Of a stretch of DNA of 64,000 bases, positions 24,101 to 36,354 are shown piece by piece. The notes under the pieces were generated by a model. The model saw only the letters and a program-made list of their open reading frames with translations, was not told the origin of the DNA and did not search any database. How positions within the stretch are numbered: the stretch's first letter is position 1; each line of letters starts with the position of its first letter. The DNA is taken from contig NC_091278.1 of NCBI RefSeq assembly GCF_042100115.1, positions 1,178,001-1,242,000 of the forward strand, read 5' to 3'. The position numbers and the translations under genes were made by a program. Source of the stretch: Alternaria dauci. Its lineage: Eukaryota > Ascomycota > Dothideomycetes > Pleosporales > Pleosporaceae.

Positions 24101-27100
24101 TATGAAACGCAAAATATTGGCCTATGACTGGAACTAATCGATATGCCACGATGTTTACTTGGCGGTAGCTTCCCCTGCCACCACACTTGCGCATCATAGA
24201 TGGATGAGTCCCAGATACCGGGTAAATGAACCTGCACTGTTTGTTCAAAGTGAGCGATCAGGTCGCTGGGCAGGAAACTAGCATACCGGAAGAAATAGTG
24301 GGGCATGGGACACCTGTACGCCACCATGCGTTGTGCAATTGTACATACAGACCCCTCTTCCTGAATCGAGTTCTATGCATGGCCGTACGGACGGTTCATA
24401 CATGGCCTTTATGTACAGTGTCTGTCGGCATGGAAATGGGGTTTCCGTGATGCTGGACACAGGACTGCCTCTATGGTGGGAGGCGAGCCCCGTACATGTG
24501 ACACGAACACGACCCGCCCGCTTGTTGGTTATCGTCATGTTACTGTGATCTAATCTCTTTCTTCCGACGGGGTCGTTCAACCCAGATTAGACCAGATACA
24601 TGCCAACCGCCAATCGCGCGGGGAGCATCATGACAGGCGGTGTAGTAGGCCGGGTTCGAGGTCTGTTCTCGCAGCAGATGGCACTCGTGGCTTCCGTTCT
24701 GTGCGACGACGCCATTGACCGCAACTGTATTCCATGGACTGCAAGCCGCGCACTGCAACGCAAGGACTTGCTGGGTACAGGTGGTTGCCAGCAGGCACGT
24801 ACGGCGCCATCTCTACATGGAATGCGGATTTGCAGGCCAATGTAGGGCACGTTTGGAGAGACTCTTGACTCGGATCGAGAGGCGTCGTGTTCTAGCTGTT
24901 GGTCTTGGACCGCTGGTACACTGCAGCAGTTTGACAGCCCCTTGGGCCATGACACAATCGACGGGCGACGTAACAACGAAGTGCAGGCGGCTGGAGCAGA
25001 GTTGACGGACTGTCAGGCGGTCAACAGCTGCTGTGTGACGATGGGTTACGGCGATAGACGCCCACTGTGGCAGTGGAGCTTGTGTCGGTGTCCCTGGAAC
25101 AAATGCTGGGCTCGTGGTTGCCATTCTAGGGGGGTCGATAACGACTGCAAACCCGAGCCAGAGGTTCGCTCTCGAGCTCAGCCGGGACGGTGATGCTGGA
25201 CAGGGGCCAAGGTGGTGGGAGCGGGGACACGAGCCGACTAGCGGTCAGAGTCGACGACGCATATACATATGCAAACAGCTTGCACGCACGGTGCCTTTTC
25301 GATGTGGCGCCGAAGCAGCGCCTACCGAAGGCGATGGAGAGGCCGCAGTGTCGAAATTAGAGACTTGATGGCGTCGGGGTAGATTTGGAAGGGCACAAGA
25401 CAACAACGACGGTTGCCATAGGGGCGCGCGACAAGGTTTCGTAGATTTCAATAAACGCAGGTTAGGGCGGCGCAGAGTTTTAGCCATGGTGTCGCGTCGA
25501 GTTGCAGGCCGGCGAGGGCCAAACAAGGGCAGCGTGGAGAAGGTCTCAGTTGCGACGGCAGCGTTCCGGTACGCGAGGCGGCGGGTGGTGAAAGTCGAGC
25601 GAGGGCGAGCAGTGATCACCGGCTAGTGGGAAGCGATGGGCAGATTGGGCAGGCGCGACGCCGAGAGAGGGAAGGTGGCAGCCATCCCTGTGCCAATCAT
25701 GGCGGCGCAGGCCAGGTCGCACCTCTGCCCTCGAAGCCACCATCAGTCGTCTGCATGAGCCTGACATCTGTCATCCGCCCGCACTCCAAGGGGGCAGCGG
25801 AGGGGGCGGGCTCTCCACCGTGGCAGCCTACTGCCATGTCCATCTGCCATGTGCCTCTTCTCGAGCTCATCGTCGCCGACGGCTCTGCAGCCCACCGTCT
25901 CGCCAGCACGCGTGAATGGTTTCGCCAGCACTGTCAAATGCACTATTTGCCAACTGATTCAGGGTCTGCAGGCTACGGCTCCCTGATTAGTCGTGCCTGG
26001 CACCCGGCCGGCCATCGAACGCCGTGCATCATCTCCCGCTCTCCTACGTCGTCGCTCTAACTGCTATTCTTGTCCCACCAGACGAACGCCTCCTTCGCCC
26101 TTCCCAAAGCTCGTCGCTGCGTCGCTGCAGCACTAGCTGCTTCTGTGTCTCGTCACGACACAGAGGCCTCGCGCTCCTGGATGTTGGTAAAAAAAAAATA
26201 CCGTCGCACAAGTGCCCACCCCGGCCAGCCACCAGCCTGGTTCTGTCCTGCGGCAGAGCTGTCTGCCGGGTATCGTACCTTGTGCTGGGTGACCTACATG
26301 CCGTCAGCATGGCTCTGATGTGCACAACCCATCTCATAATGTCGGATTACACTGCCCTCTCGACAGACGTGCAACTCGTGTCCATGACCTCGATGCTGCT
26401 GTTGCTGCTGCCCCACTTACCGCCCAGCGACGCTCCTGGATGCTGTGCTGGTTCTGCCGACTCAGATATCTCCGGCAAAAGCAACCATAAGGGTACCGTG
26501 CTACCGGCTCCCGGTAGAGTTCAAGGCAGGCCCAGCAGCAAGTAGAGTTAGACAGAATTGCTAGCAGACTGCGCAGAGTGCTTGCTAGCCTCGAAGCAAT
26601 TACCACCATCCTGTTTTGCTCGTGGGCGCAAGGCTCGGGGTCGGGCATAGTGGCAGCAACCTATTGCGAGGCTGGTGTCGATGAACTACCGGTTGTGGTT
26701 GCAGGCCATCAGCGAGGCGCCAGACCATGACTTGCACGTCGGCCAATGCGTGGGCGTCGCCTCGCTGCCGCCGTCATCATGGAACGTTGTGAGGTTGCTG
26801 CGGCATCCAGTGTGTGGGAGCGCAGATGAGGTAATCGCCGGGGCAGGGTGCGACAGAATGGGCGAGAGGCATTCGGCACCCCTGCGCCTACCTGCGCCGA
26901 GTCATAAACAGCGAGATCTGCGACGATGCGAGTAGTGGGGACACCGGCCGACGCTCGATGGCGTCTGCAGCAGATGGCGCGACTCCAGCACCGGCTTGTG
27001 CCTCGAAACCTGCGGCGTAGCTTGAGCGTCTCTTGTTTCCTACGCTCGGCCGGCGTCCGGCCAGAGCCTGCATGCTCACGCTCGGAGAATATAGACCAAA

Positions 27101-27526
27101 CCTTAACTCTCACCTGTCAAGCCCACACAGACGTGGTGCTAAACACGCCTGTCTGTCCTTCATTGGATCCAACTAGCATCACCCCTGACGCGCCTTCTGC
27201 TGCTGCAAGATCGCAGGGCATGCTTGATGTACGGCCCGTTGCAGGCCCTCTTAGCCTGGAAACGCCTCCTTCGCTCGTGGTGCTTCTGCTTCTTAAACAC
27301 CGCGGACCCGTCATCACAACCCCCAGCTACCTTCTTGCGAACTGCTGAGTACTTGTGCCGGCTCACTCGTCACCACTTGTCCCCGACTCCATCCTCGACA
27401 CTAATACCCACACCTCGCCTCACCACTCATATATCTGCGATATAGCATTCTTGGTTCAGTAGTCCTGCAGCGGACCCTGGGGTTGCCTTTTCGAGTTAAT
27501 TTTTACATCACTACCAAGATACCTGG

Positions 27527-27711
27527 GTGAGTAATACCACACAACTCAACGAGCATCCTATGGCACCCCGCTCGTGTCGATGGCATTCGACGGTGCCAGC
27601 CAAAGCCTGGTACCAAGCTGTCAACAACTGTGGGCGAGCAACTCAGCCCATCCACTCACCATGGCGACGCTGATACAAGTGTGATTGTTTGCTAACGTGG
27701 CACTTCTGCAG
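27527..27711 (+). other. Probable 5'-UTR intron of the homeobox gene
   Basis: A GTGAGT donor at 27527 and a TTCTGCAG acceptor ending at 27711, with a good branch site (GCTAAC) 21 bp before the acceptor. It lies just upstream of the first in-frame ATG, so it would sit in the leader. This is inferred from splice consensus only. Confidence 0.5.
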
Positions 27712-27740
27712 AGTATTTAAGCAGTGTTGCCGTTGAACAA

Positions 27741-29321
27741 ATGGAATATCTTACTCTCCAAGATATTCCGCACCGCCACTGTGAACCGCTGCACTCGCGC
27801 AAGATGAACTCTCTTCATCCTGCTGAACGGCCGCTGGCTAACATGGTCGCTGCGGTAAGTCAAACCCAAGAATCTCCTTCCTCTTTTACCACGCCCGCTC
27901 CTGCCGCTCCATCTTTCCTCGAGCCTGCACCCTGTGATACCTTCCCCACAGAGGCACACAAAGCACTGCTGAGGCCAAGAGCGTCCCAGCCCTCGGCCTA
28001 CGCATCTTCCCATCAACTCCCTGCTCATCCCCCATTCACATCAGCGGCCGGACCCGTCGATCACACCCATCCACCAACTTCCCCACGCTCATATTCTTTA
28101 CCCATCCGTCGCCAATCGCCTTACCTAGTTCGGGCGATGCTACCTGACTTCCGTTTGCGCTCCATCACTCCGGCTGATGCAGTCGACAACCGCGACGAAT
28201 TACGACCGTCTGTAATCTCGAGCACCACTCTGACAGAACCACAGAATCACCACATGCGCAGCTCACCGCCCATTCAACCTGGAGAGCAGAATTTTCCTGG
28301 AAAACTTCCTTCCTTTTCCGAGGTGTGTTGGCTTGCAGCTTGTCTTCACTGTACCGTTTGATTGACTTGTTCAGTTCCTTCATACAACACGGACTACTAC
28401 ACCGCCGCGGACTCCTCAGCGCCGGAATGACTCGGTGGAAAGCTCTCCTCATGTGCAACCCCAGTTTGACGATGTAACCTGGTCTGAGAGCAAGCGAAGA
28501 CGTGTCGATACGCTCGGCGACATCTATGAGCCTCCTGTAGTGCAGGCTCGCCGCATGAGCAGTGCCATCGACCCAGCCCTTGCCGGCTACTCGCCCCACA
28601 TCCTTCAGCAGCATGCAGTGCAGCCTGTAGGATCTGGTATGCATCATCGTCAAAGCCACTCATATGCGTCGTCACAACAGCAGTCGATGCCATCGAATGC
28701 ACACATACGGCACCAGTCACCCCCAGCCCCTCAAGGCCACATTTCTTACGCGCAGCCATCTCTCTCTCAGCCTATAGGACAGAGCCCATTCCAGCAATCC
28801 ATGGTTCAGCAAGGCACCATGTACGAGCCACGTCACAGTTACTATCACGAATCTCCAGCGGCTGTCTATGGCGGCTACGACCGACCCAACGATAGTTATT
28901 TCACTCGGGCTGGGTATCCAGGTTACGATACATCCTACAGTGATATTCGTTTCCAACAGCATGTTGGCCTTGATCACAACGCATTCAACAGGAAGCGTCG
29001 AGGCAATCTGCCTAAAGAGGCCACGAACCTCCTCAAAGACTGGTTCGCCGCCAACCGAACATCACCATATCCCACCGAAGACCAGAAGATGGAGCTCTGC
29101 AACAGAACTGGACTGAGCCTCAACCAGGTACGTAACAAGTCTCAGCAAGAATGTCTATTTTGACACCCTCACTACATCTGCCACTTCTGTCCTTCAGTGT
29201 CACTCCTTCTAGATCACAGCGTGCTGACCCACTATAGGTATCCAACTGGTTCATCAACGCTCGTCGTCGTGCCCCACAAAAGGAACAACGGGAACGCGAG
29301 GCCAACGGTCCCGAAGCATGA
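27741..29321 (+). CDS. TALE-class homeobox transcription factor
   Basis: Three exons, 27741-28322, 28375-29127 and 29238-29321, all joined in phase 0, encode 472 residues; 451 if translation starts at the ATG at 27804 (MNSLHPAERP). The first two thirds are Pro/Ser/Gln/His-rich and probably disordered. The short LPSFSEFLHTTR segment made by the first splice resembles a motif common in fungal homeodomain regulators. The homeodomain is at the C-terminus: KRRGNLPKEATNLLKDWF, the TALE-type loop (SPYPTEDQK), then NQ-VSNWFINARRRA created by the second splice. The second intron therefore falls just before recognition helix 3. It should be a nuclear DNA-binding regulator; related fungal proteins act in development, but the targets cannot be inferred. 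An in-frame GTAAGT at 27855 could define another intron in exon 1. Confidence 0.88.
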
Positions 29322-31109
29322 TCTTTTTTCGGTTCAACGGGCATCGTCCAGACTTGCTATCATCACAAGCTCCATCGGAATGTTCCGTTCGAACGTCGTG
29401 ACGGCGAACGTGATCATGCACATTAGCTACTACCATTCCCGCCATCGGCATTCTGGTGGCTCCGCAATCGTCTGGGTACTTTCATTCTTTGATTGGCTGG
29501 CATCATCACGACACTTTGCAGGCATCTTTGCATGCCATAATATTACTGGTCACATGTGTCATCTCGTTCTTTTCCTTCAGTCGAATACCCTGGGACCCAA
29601 AACGGAGCATACATCAGCGTTTTGGGGAAATGGAGTTTGGGGGTTCATTGCGCTAAGATTGCAGCATTTTGGAACTGCAACTGCAACTGCAACTGCATTT
29701 CCCGATCGGCCTCGGCCTCCAAGATTGTTTACCACCTAGTCTAATCACATTGCGATCTTCTCATAACATCCATGATGAAATCCTTCAATGTTATCTTATT
29801 GTCAGCACAAAGTTTACTGCATCTACGCAATCAGCAAAAGAGACTTTGCAGGTTGCAATCATGGTGAAACCCACCACTGGTGAGTGGCGCTCTATCTGGA
29901 ATCATGATCCAGCCCACCCAACTATCGAATGCTTAGCGCGGTCTCCAATGTTGCGCTCATAGTCAACGGCCAGATTCGGTCTCGTAACGCACGCAAGGCC
30001 AAATGCGGAAATTTGTTCGTACATCGCCCTGGTCTCCGTGAACCCCGACCTAGTGCCCATGCTCGAAACGCCATCGACAGCTCCGGTGTTTCAAACCCCA
30101 GAGTTAAAACATGACACACAACGGTATTGCTTGAGAGGCTACAATAGCCGTTTGGTCGAGGTTCGTGCTCTCGGTAAGAGACGGCCCCGGCAACATGTCT
30201 GAACAAGTTGAGCCATGACATGTTTCGTGATCTCGAATCTCAACACAACAGTTCTCCACCGACCTCAATCAGCTGGTCTCGCCAGACTTGCAGGATCAAA
30301 CAGCCGGGACGCCACTTTCACTAACGCATGTCCAGATCCACTTCGCCTTTGGTCTTGATAAGCGGCGTTCATGGTTAAAAGGCTCCACCATCCGGTCAGT
30401 CGAAGTTGTATTAGACCCTTGTTATGATCTTCTTCCAGGATTGACCCCTCACAACTTGACGGGAAACACTGCGCATCATTGGGGGATGAGAGCCAGGGTT
30501 CGCCCTGCGGACCTCGCCACACTAACTCTTCCGAAAAGCCAAGGGCCATGTTCTAAACTCATTCCCAGCAGGGATGCCATGGAGCGGCCCGGCCTGTAAG
30601 GGATTACACCTGTCGCCCTCGATAGACGTTGAAAGGTGTGACACAAGAGCACCTGTTGCGCACTTTGCTGAGACTAACCTTCACCTGTCCTGGGCGAGTA
30701 AAGAAACGTTAGTTAGGAACGCAGCCGACTCTTTACCCCTTGCAGCTTTTCGCGTGAACTACCCAACTTGGAAACCTCTCATTACGGACGGAGCGGCCTG
30801 ACGCACGTACATGATCCAACCCGGAAGGCCCCGACCCAAGCTTTCGCCTTTCCAGACCTATGCCTTGCGGGAGGCTTACTCCATTAATAGTACCATGGTA
30901 GCATGAAACGTCCCAAGAACAAGATGATGAGCAACGGTTATTCGGAAGGCGGCAGCCTTACAGACAGCGCACAGCTCGAGGACAGGCACGAAAAAGCTGT
31001 CAATGTTTCAACGGCTAAAGACGTGGAAGAACATGACTTTTCTAGACGTCGTTGCGCTGGATGAATGCAGTCTCGGAAATGGAAGAAAACACAAATAACG
31101 ATCTCCACA
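29322..31109. other. 3' flank of homeobox gene and intergenic sequence
   Basis: No gene is supported. Plus-strand frames at 29197-29739 and minus-strand frames at 29922-30549 lack domains. The first part is probably the homeobox 3' untranslated region and contains an (AACTGC)4 repeat. Confidence 0.45.
29673..29696. repeat. Short tandem repeat (AACTGC)4
   Basis: Four perfect hexamer units in the region downstream of the homeobox gene. Confidence 0.85.
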
Positions 31110-31247
31110 TCATCCTCGCACAGGTCCTATTCCAAAAGCCCAGAATAGTTTCCCGGCGTTGATCGTGACGAACAAGATGATGATCGTCGCTGCCGCCGCC
31201 GCTCCGCCAACACTGATAACCCCCGGCCACTCTCCGAACCATACCAT
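31110..31247 (-). CDS. Possible 45-residue single-pass membrane microprotein
   Basis: A short frame starting in an excellent context (GCCATGG). The peptide has an aromatic N-terminus (MVWFGEWPG), one strongly hydrophobic stretch (AAAAATIIILFVTINAG) and a short tail ending FGIGPVRG. That layout is typical of small membrane proteins such as accessory subunits of respiratory complexes. No family was recognised and the segment could be chance. A longer frame overlaps it in another phase (31042-31242) but is Gly/Arg-rich and less protein-like. Neighbours give no functional clue. Confidence 0.3.
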   Translation of the reverse strand: MVWFGEWPGVISVGGAAAAATIIILFVTINAGKLFWAFGIGPVRG

Positions 31248-32085
31248 GGCAAATTATGCTTGGGCTCGTGCAGAAATCACAATCTTACCCATCTGAACTT
31301 ACGCCATATCAAGGCAAATCAGCCCCCGCCCCCCCGCATCGGAACGAACATGTTCCAATTTCTTCTCAGGAAAGTACCGTTCGAACATTTGGAATAGATT
31401 GATAGTACCTAGACGTCCCAGGTCAATATCTGAATCAAAGCGGTCCTAGTAAACTCAAGCTTCCGGCAGCACGCCACGAAAGGTACTAGATGCAGTAGCA
31501 AGCAAATACCGTAAAGTACGGAGCGATACCGGGCAAGCGAGCTGGGGTGTAGTTTGGGTCACAGTCTCCAATCACCTGCCACGGAATCTTGTTCTTGCAT
31601 CACACATGCAAGAATCGGCTGAGCGGTGGAGCGGTAGTGTACCAAGTTTCTTTACGGGCCTATAACGGCGAGGGTAGTTTGGTTGGTTGAGGGCGCAGGA
31701 GGGGGTAATTCCAGAGTTTGGCCACGTGGTGATGTGGAGACGCGTATGTATGACTGAGCGTTGTGCGACGTGAGAGTAACGTCATGGCTCTTTATTATTA
31801 GTGGATGAAGAAGAGTCTTGAGTGGCCCATAGACCTACCACGTTCGGCATGGATGCAGTCACAGTAGGACAATATCCTGCAAAACTGTAAGTGGTCTCCG
31901 TCAGCAGAGTGGGCAACGGTGATGCATTATCCATCCCATCCCCTCCATTAAATTTGTATGTACAGTTTGTGACCAACAACATACGTGGGTATCAGATCTT
32001 AAAGGAAAGAAAAAATGTACGAATAACGCCCAAGTCGCTTACCGAAAAAAAAAGAAACAATGCAGGGTTGTGCCGCTTATCAACG
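31248..32085. other. Intergenic, 3' flank of the PFA5-like gene
   Basis: It contains C-rich and A-rich short runs (near 31321 and 32045) and no credible gene. The frames at 31782-31982 (minus) and 31891-32241 (plus) lack features; the latter runs into the PFA5-like gene on the opposite strand. Confidence 0.45.
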
Positions 32086-33395
32086 TCACCTCTTCGACCT
32101 CCTGCGTTCATCGAGGATTGCAAGACTGGTCCCAGGGTATTTGTCCTCGTACATTTTGGCCATATCGTAGACCACCTCGCCCCACTCAAATTCGCCCCTG
32201 TGACTTTTCTGTTTACACGGAGACTGTCGGAAGGGCAGTAGCCAGTCGATTATGCCCGCGCCCATGGTATCCTTCCAACCTTGCATGAGGGTTGTATACC
32301 AGGGATGTTCCATGGGTTTGGTTTGTATTACGACGTACGAGCGGTTCGATGGGCGTGTAAAGCTGGTAAGAATGGGCCAGTCCTCCTTCTCGTGCTCTCT
32401 TTCTTCAGCCATGTCTCTGCTAGATTTCTTACTGTGGTGTTTGCTGGAGGGCGTGGGTGGGGTCGGAGGGAGTGCAGTCGTGGTGTTGGGGATCGCTGGG
32501 GGATGCGACGGATCGAGGTTCGTGGAGGAACGAGATATGAGAAAGGCAATGTTGTGGATGCCGCCGCGTTGAATGCCTTCGACTGATGTGTAGTTTATCA
32601 TCAGGTTCCAGCCTGTCATACAGGTCATTGTAAAAGTAAAGATACTAAACACAACCGCGGTCACAAGGGCACCGATCCAGGTTCCTGGCCGCGAACCCAT
32701 CTGTGATATGTCAGCCTGCTAAACGTGCACGATGCTGCCTCTCCACGTACCTTTGAATTTCTCTCCGCAAAGAAGATGGCTACAACGATCCAAGAATACG
32801 TCGTGTATAGCGAACCATACGCCACGAACTGCATAAAGAACTTGTGCGTAGTTTCTGCTATGATTCCACCCGCCCATGGACAATAGTGATCCATTTTTCT
32901 GACACAACGCCCCAGTTCCTTGCAGTGGTGCGCCCTGTCGGGCTTCCAGTTGTGACATTTCTCACACCATAGCGGCACTCCCTGATAATCGCAAATGTAC
33001 GCATCGTATTGATCGAACCCAAAGCCCTTGGTATCCGCATCAGCCTTGTCTAGCGACGGGTCGCCAAGGGGTACAAGGTCCGGTTTTGACCAGATTAATT
33101 GTAGTAGGCGCAACCATGCTATTATGAGGAACAGGAGGAGGATGGCGTAGACGACGATGAGTGCGATTCCCGTGGAGCGCCGGGGCCGGATATCGAAATC
33201 TCGCTGGATGTCTTCCGAGGGGTTTATAAGGTACTGGACGCACAATAAGTAGACGACAACATATGTTTCGTAGCCCAGAGCGCCGAGTTCCAGAAGGGGC
33301 AGGATAACGGAGGTGGCCTGGCCAATCTTCTGTTCCATGGCTGTAGGATCGGTCGCGCCGGGCTTCTGGGAGCCGGCGACTGCTGGAGGCGCCAT
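32086..33395 (-). CDS. PFA5: DHHC-family palmitoyltransferase, PFA5-like (DHYC variant)
   Basis: Two exons, 32751-33395 (215 codons) and 32086-32700 (204 codons plus stop), with a 50-bp intron (GTACGT..CACAG), give 419 residues. It should be an integral membrane enzyme attaching palmitate to protein cysteines. Membrane segments are visible at about 31-56, 76-100, 186-210 and, in exon 2, around TWIGALVTAVVFSIFTFTM. The cysteine-rich domain lies between the second and third segments: C144-x2-C147, KPDRAHHC, C164 and the active-site box D169-H-Y-C172-PW. The box is DHYC rather than DHHC, and the usual following NNCVG is replaced by AGGII, both compatible with PFA5-type fungal enzymes. The splice precisely joins FFAERNSK to MGSRPGTWIG. 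The C-terminus is hydrophilic and Pro/Ser-rich. The family is certain; the PFA5 subtype is likely. Confidence 0.87.
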
Positions 33396-36354
33396 CGCGT
33401 GGGATCACAGCAGACTCGCGTGGGATTGGAAGAGGGCGGATAGAGCAATATGGCCGTGTTCGTGTGGCCGCAGTCGCACGCGTGGTCGACGAAGCCCTCG
33501 ACAAAGGCCTGACGTTTGCCGGGTGTTGCACAGCAGCAACCGTGACGCTGCACAGCCAGGACCGCACGTGGTTGGCGCGCTAATCTACTCCGAACCGGTT
33601 AGCACAGAAGAAACGTCATCGTCATCTCCATGCTGGCAGACCGAGCAACATGTTATCACAACCTCCTCCGGTGATTTCGCAGCTGGTGCAGCGCCATGTT
33701 CATGACCTCTTCAATGGACGACAACGACGCGTAGCGTGTCTTTCGCCCAATCGGTCGGACCCCGGCAGTTGCCGACGTCATACAGAACTACAGATCGGCG
33801 CAACACCACCAACGTCTCTCGTCACATACCAGATTGAGCCCCAAATCTATCACAATGCTCTTCCCATCTGGCGATCAGCTAGCTGCCAACGCTGCACCCC
33901 AAGTTTTGCTTTTCTCAGCAACATCAAGCCAAGTAAAGGCTGCTTACTCGCTAGTAGCCAACGCGCGTCGACTTGCATGACCCATGACAAGACCCCGCAC
34001 AACGCTTCTCAGCCTTTCCCGACCTTCTCGTCTTCATGTCTAACTCTTCAAGACTCATTGGAAAAGACCAGGATAAAATCTGATTACATTGGGGCCTTCA
34101 GCGTCTATCTCATCACTGACCGCCGGTGTGCTTGTATCACAGGCACAGAATTTCGAAGAAGCTAACCTATTGGCACTGACCGACCTGACGGGGCTATCAC
34201 ACAGCCTTGCAGAGCCTCATTTTACCGCGCTTCGCTCGCCGTGTGACACACTGACTACCGCCTTTTGGCCTCAAACGCACAACCGTTGTCTGTTTCCGGC
34301 CGAACACTATCTACCATGCGTAAAGATCAGGACCAGAGGGCCGTGGGAGATAGTCCACCGTGCCTACATCCATGCGGCTCTCACTCATGCCGCTCTGGTT
34401 CTGTCTAGGTTATATACGCTACGCCCTGCATAAGATGATGAGCAGACTACCCGACTCTTCTGCAGCCCCCGATAGTTCCAATGTAACCCTAGCGGCCATT
34501 ACTGACCAGATGGCTAGCCTTGTGTTTGTCAGGCAGATTTTGGAGAAAGCCTCGGGTTGGAGGCCGCAATTGGCAAACGCTGATACCTAGCTACTGTAAG
34601 TGAGTCCGTTTCGTTCTCCAAACATCTACTGACCTGGAAACAGCCATAGTATCTGACCGTGTTCACAACGCGATTTCGACACGGCCATACTTTACCAGCC
34701 ATAGCATCTGGCCTACGGCCAAAATACAAACGTGCACGACCGCCAGGGCCGAATCTGTTGCCACCATCGGTAAACCTAGCAGACTGTCTGGCACTGCCCT
34801 CCCTAGCGCTTCAAAAAGAACTTGGATGGAGACACCGGTACGTTAGGTGCCTTTGCAGCCTTCAAGGAATCATATGAGAATGCCTACCAGCGACCAGCCA
34901 CACTCGCCACTAGCAGCTGTAGAGCACAGGTCGCGTACTTGGTCTTGAGAGCACGGGCACTGGATCCTAGCGAATGTCTACCTCAACCAGATATGGCATA
35001 CACCGACACCTGTTACGGCTGTGGTGTAAGAGAACCCTCTCGATTTCCGGAAGGCTCGTAAGCGACGCACGGTTCGTGTGAAGCTCAATCCTACACAAGT
35101 GAATAAGGCCATCGTTCCAGGGAGCTGATTGCCGAGTCGAGCAAAAAGCGGATTTGCCTGGCCAAACTAGCTGCGCCTACAGCTGAGGCACACGACTCTA
35201 TCCGACCTATCTATGCTTTTGGTGTCGACAGCTCAACGCAGCCCAATGTAGCCTGGTGATCGCAATGTCTCTTAGGCAGAATCAAGTATGCCAAGTCAAA
35301 TATCACAATCACAATCATGCTACTCGTCCAGATCTATGATCCTAGCACCAATCAACCCTCGTCAATCTTAAACGCATGTATACTCATCGAACACATCCGC
35401 CAATACATTTGGCGTCCACGCCATCTTTCTAAATAGAACAAGTGGCGCTGGCGTGGGACTAGCTGTTGATGGTCATCTCTCCGGTCCATCATTCCTTCGG
35501 CTTTCAGCCTCTTTAAACCAGTTGCGCAGTAGCGACAATAGTTCAGGCTAGCTTTTTGTAGGATTCACGATGGTTCATCTGCTCGAGACGAACTAGAAAA
35601 GAGTTTAGGCCCCCACTTTCCGGCTCCGATAAGTCAGCCCTGCCTTACTTGGAGAGGCATACCAGACATCTGGTGTGATGCGGCGACTGCGGGTGCTGCA
35701 GCCCTACGCCAATCTGCGCCGCTGGATCCATCAACCCGGGTACCGGATGGTAGTCATGTGAATTCCTGTAGACGGTCTTACCTAAACGGAACCACTTCTT
35801 CTACCCATGATCACTGGGGTAATCGGTACATTTGGTAGCCTGAGCCTATCCGTTTGGCTCAGCTGTTGTTGCCCGTATATCCCTAGGCCAAACGTCAACT
35901 ACCAACGGAATTCGCAAAGCATAGCTTCGAACCTCAGGACAGCGATGGCTACGCAATAACCGTCACGAGCACAAGTTTTCTATGATACGTCACCATTTAG
36001 ATTGGTTGATTGCTCATACCCTGAAAGGTCCTTCGTTCTTCCTCGCCTCACCACTGGCTTTGGTCCATTGCACCCATTAGGGCCAGTATGCCTCGCATCG
36101 GCCGCCACCCTATCTGCGCTCGGGCACTCCTTCCAAGTACTCATCAGAGGACTGTCTGTGCGGAGCACAGCACTGGAAACGGAAGAAGGCAGTGCATTAA
36201 CACGGAAGGTGAGGTTCGGTATCATTTAAGCTCTCCAGTTTTCCACTTCATCACAACATAGCACCAACTCAGTCAGACGCTTCGCTGCCACAGACAATAC
36301 TCTTCCTTCATCTATCATCCTTTATTGCTTCTGAAGCCGACAACATAACCCATC
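33396..36354. other. 3-kb region without a supportable gene
   Basis: It begins with the promoter of the PFA5-like gene. Plus-strand frames at 33650-34165, 34089-34433, 34360-34590 and 34822-35061 follow one another in different phases and could be remnants of one decayed coding sequence, but no family was recognised. The last 120 bp form the C/T/A-rich leader of the small zinc-ribbon gene at 36355. Confidence 0.45.

Larger units (their letters stand above)
19300..27740. other. 8.4-kb region without a supportable gene
   Basis: Both strands were read for domains, signal peptides and splice-joined frames; none was convincing. Frames such as 20191-20595 (plus), 24587-24976 (minus) and 25626-26545 (plus) have mixed composition and no family features. 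Base composition is ordinary, not the AT-rich, TpA-rich pattern that repeat-induced point mutation leaves, and no terminal repeats or transposase motifs were recognised. The segment nearest 27.7 kb is GC-rich and includes a probable untranslated first exon and intron of the homeobox gene. A long regulatory region or non-coding RNAs are possible. Confidence 0.5.

Noticed and set aside
26024..26545. Plus-strand 173-residue frame upstream of the homeobox gene
   Set aside because: Mixed Ser/Leu/Arg composition typical of non-coding GC-rich DNA; no recognisable feature.
19300..27740. Transposon or RIP-mutated repeat as the explanation for the gene-poor block
   Set aside because: No terminal repeats, transposase or reverse-transcriptase motifs were seen, and composition is not AT/TpA-rich.
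28165..28759. Minus-strand frames overlapping homeobox exons
   Set aside because: Antisense shadows of the homeobox gene coding sequence.
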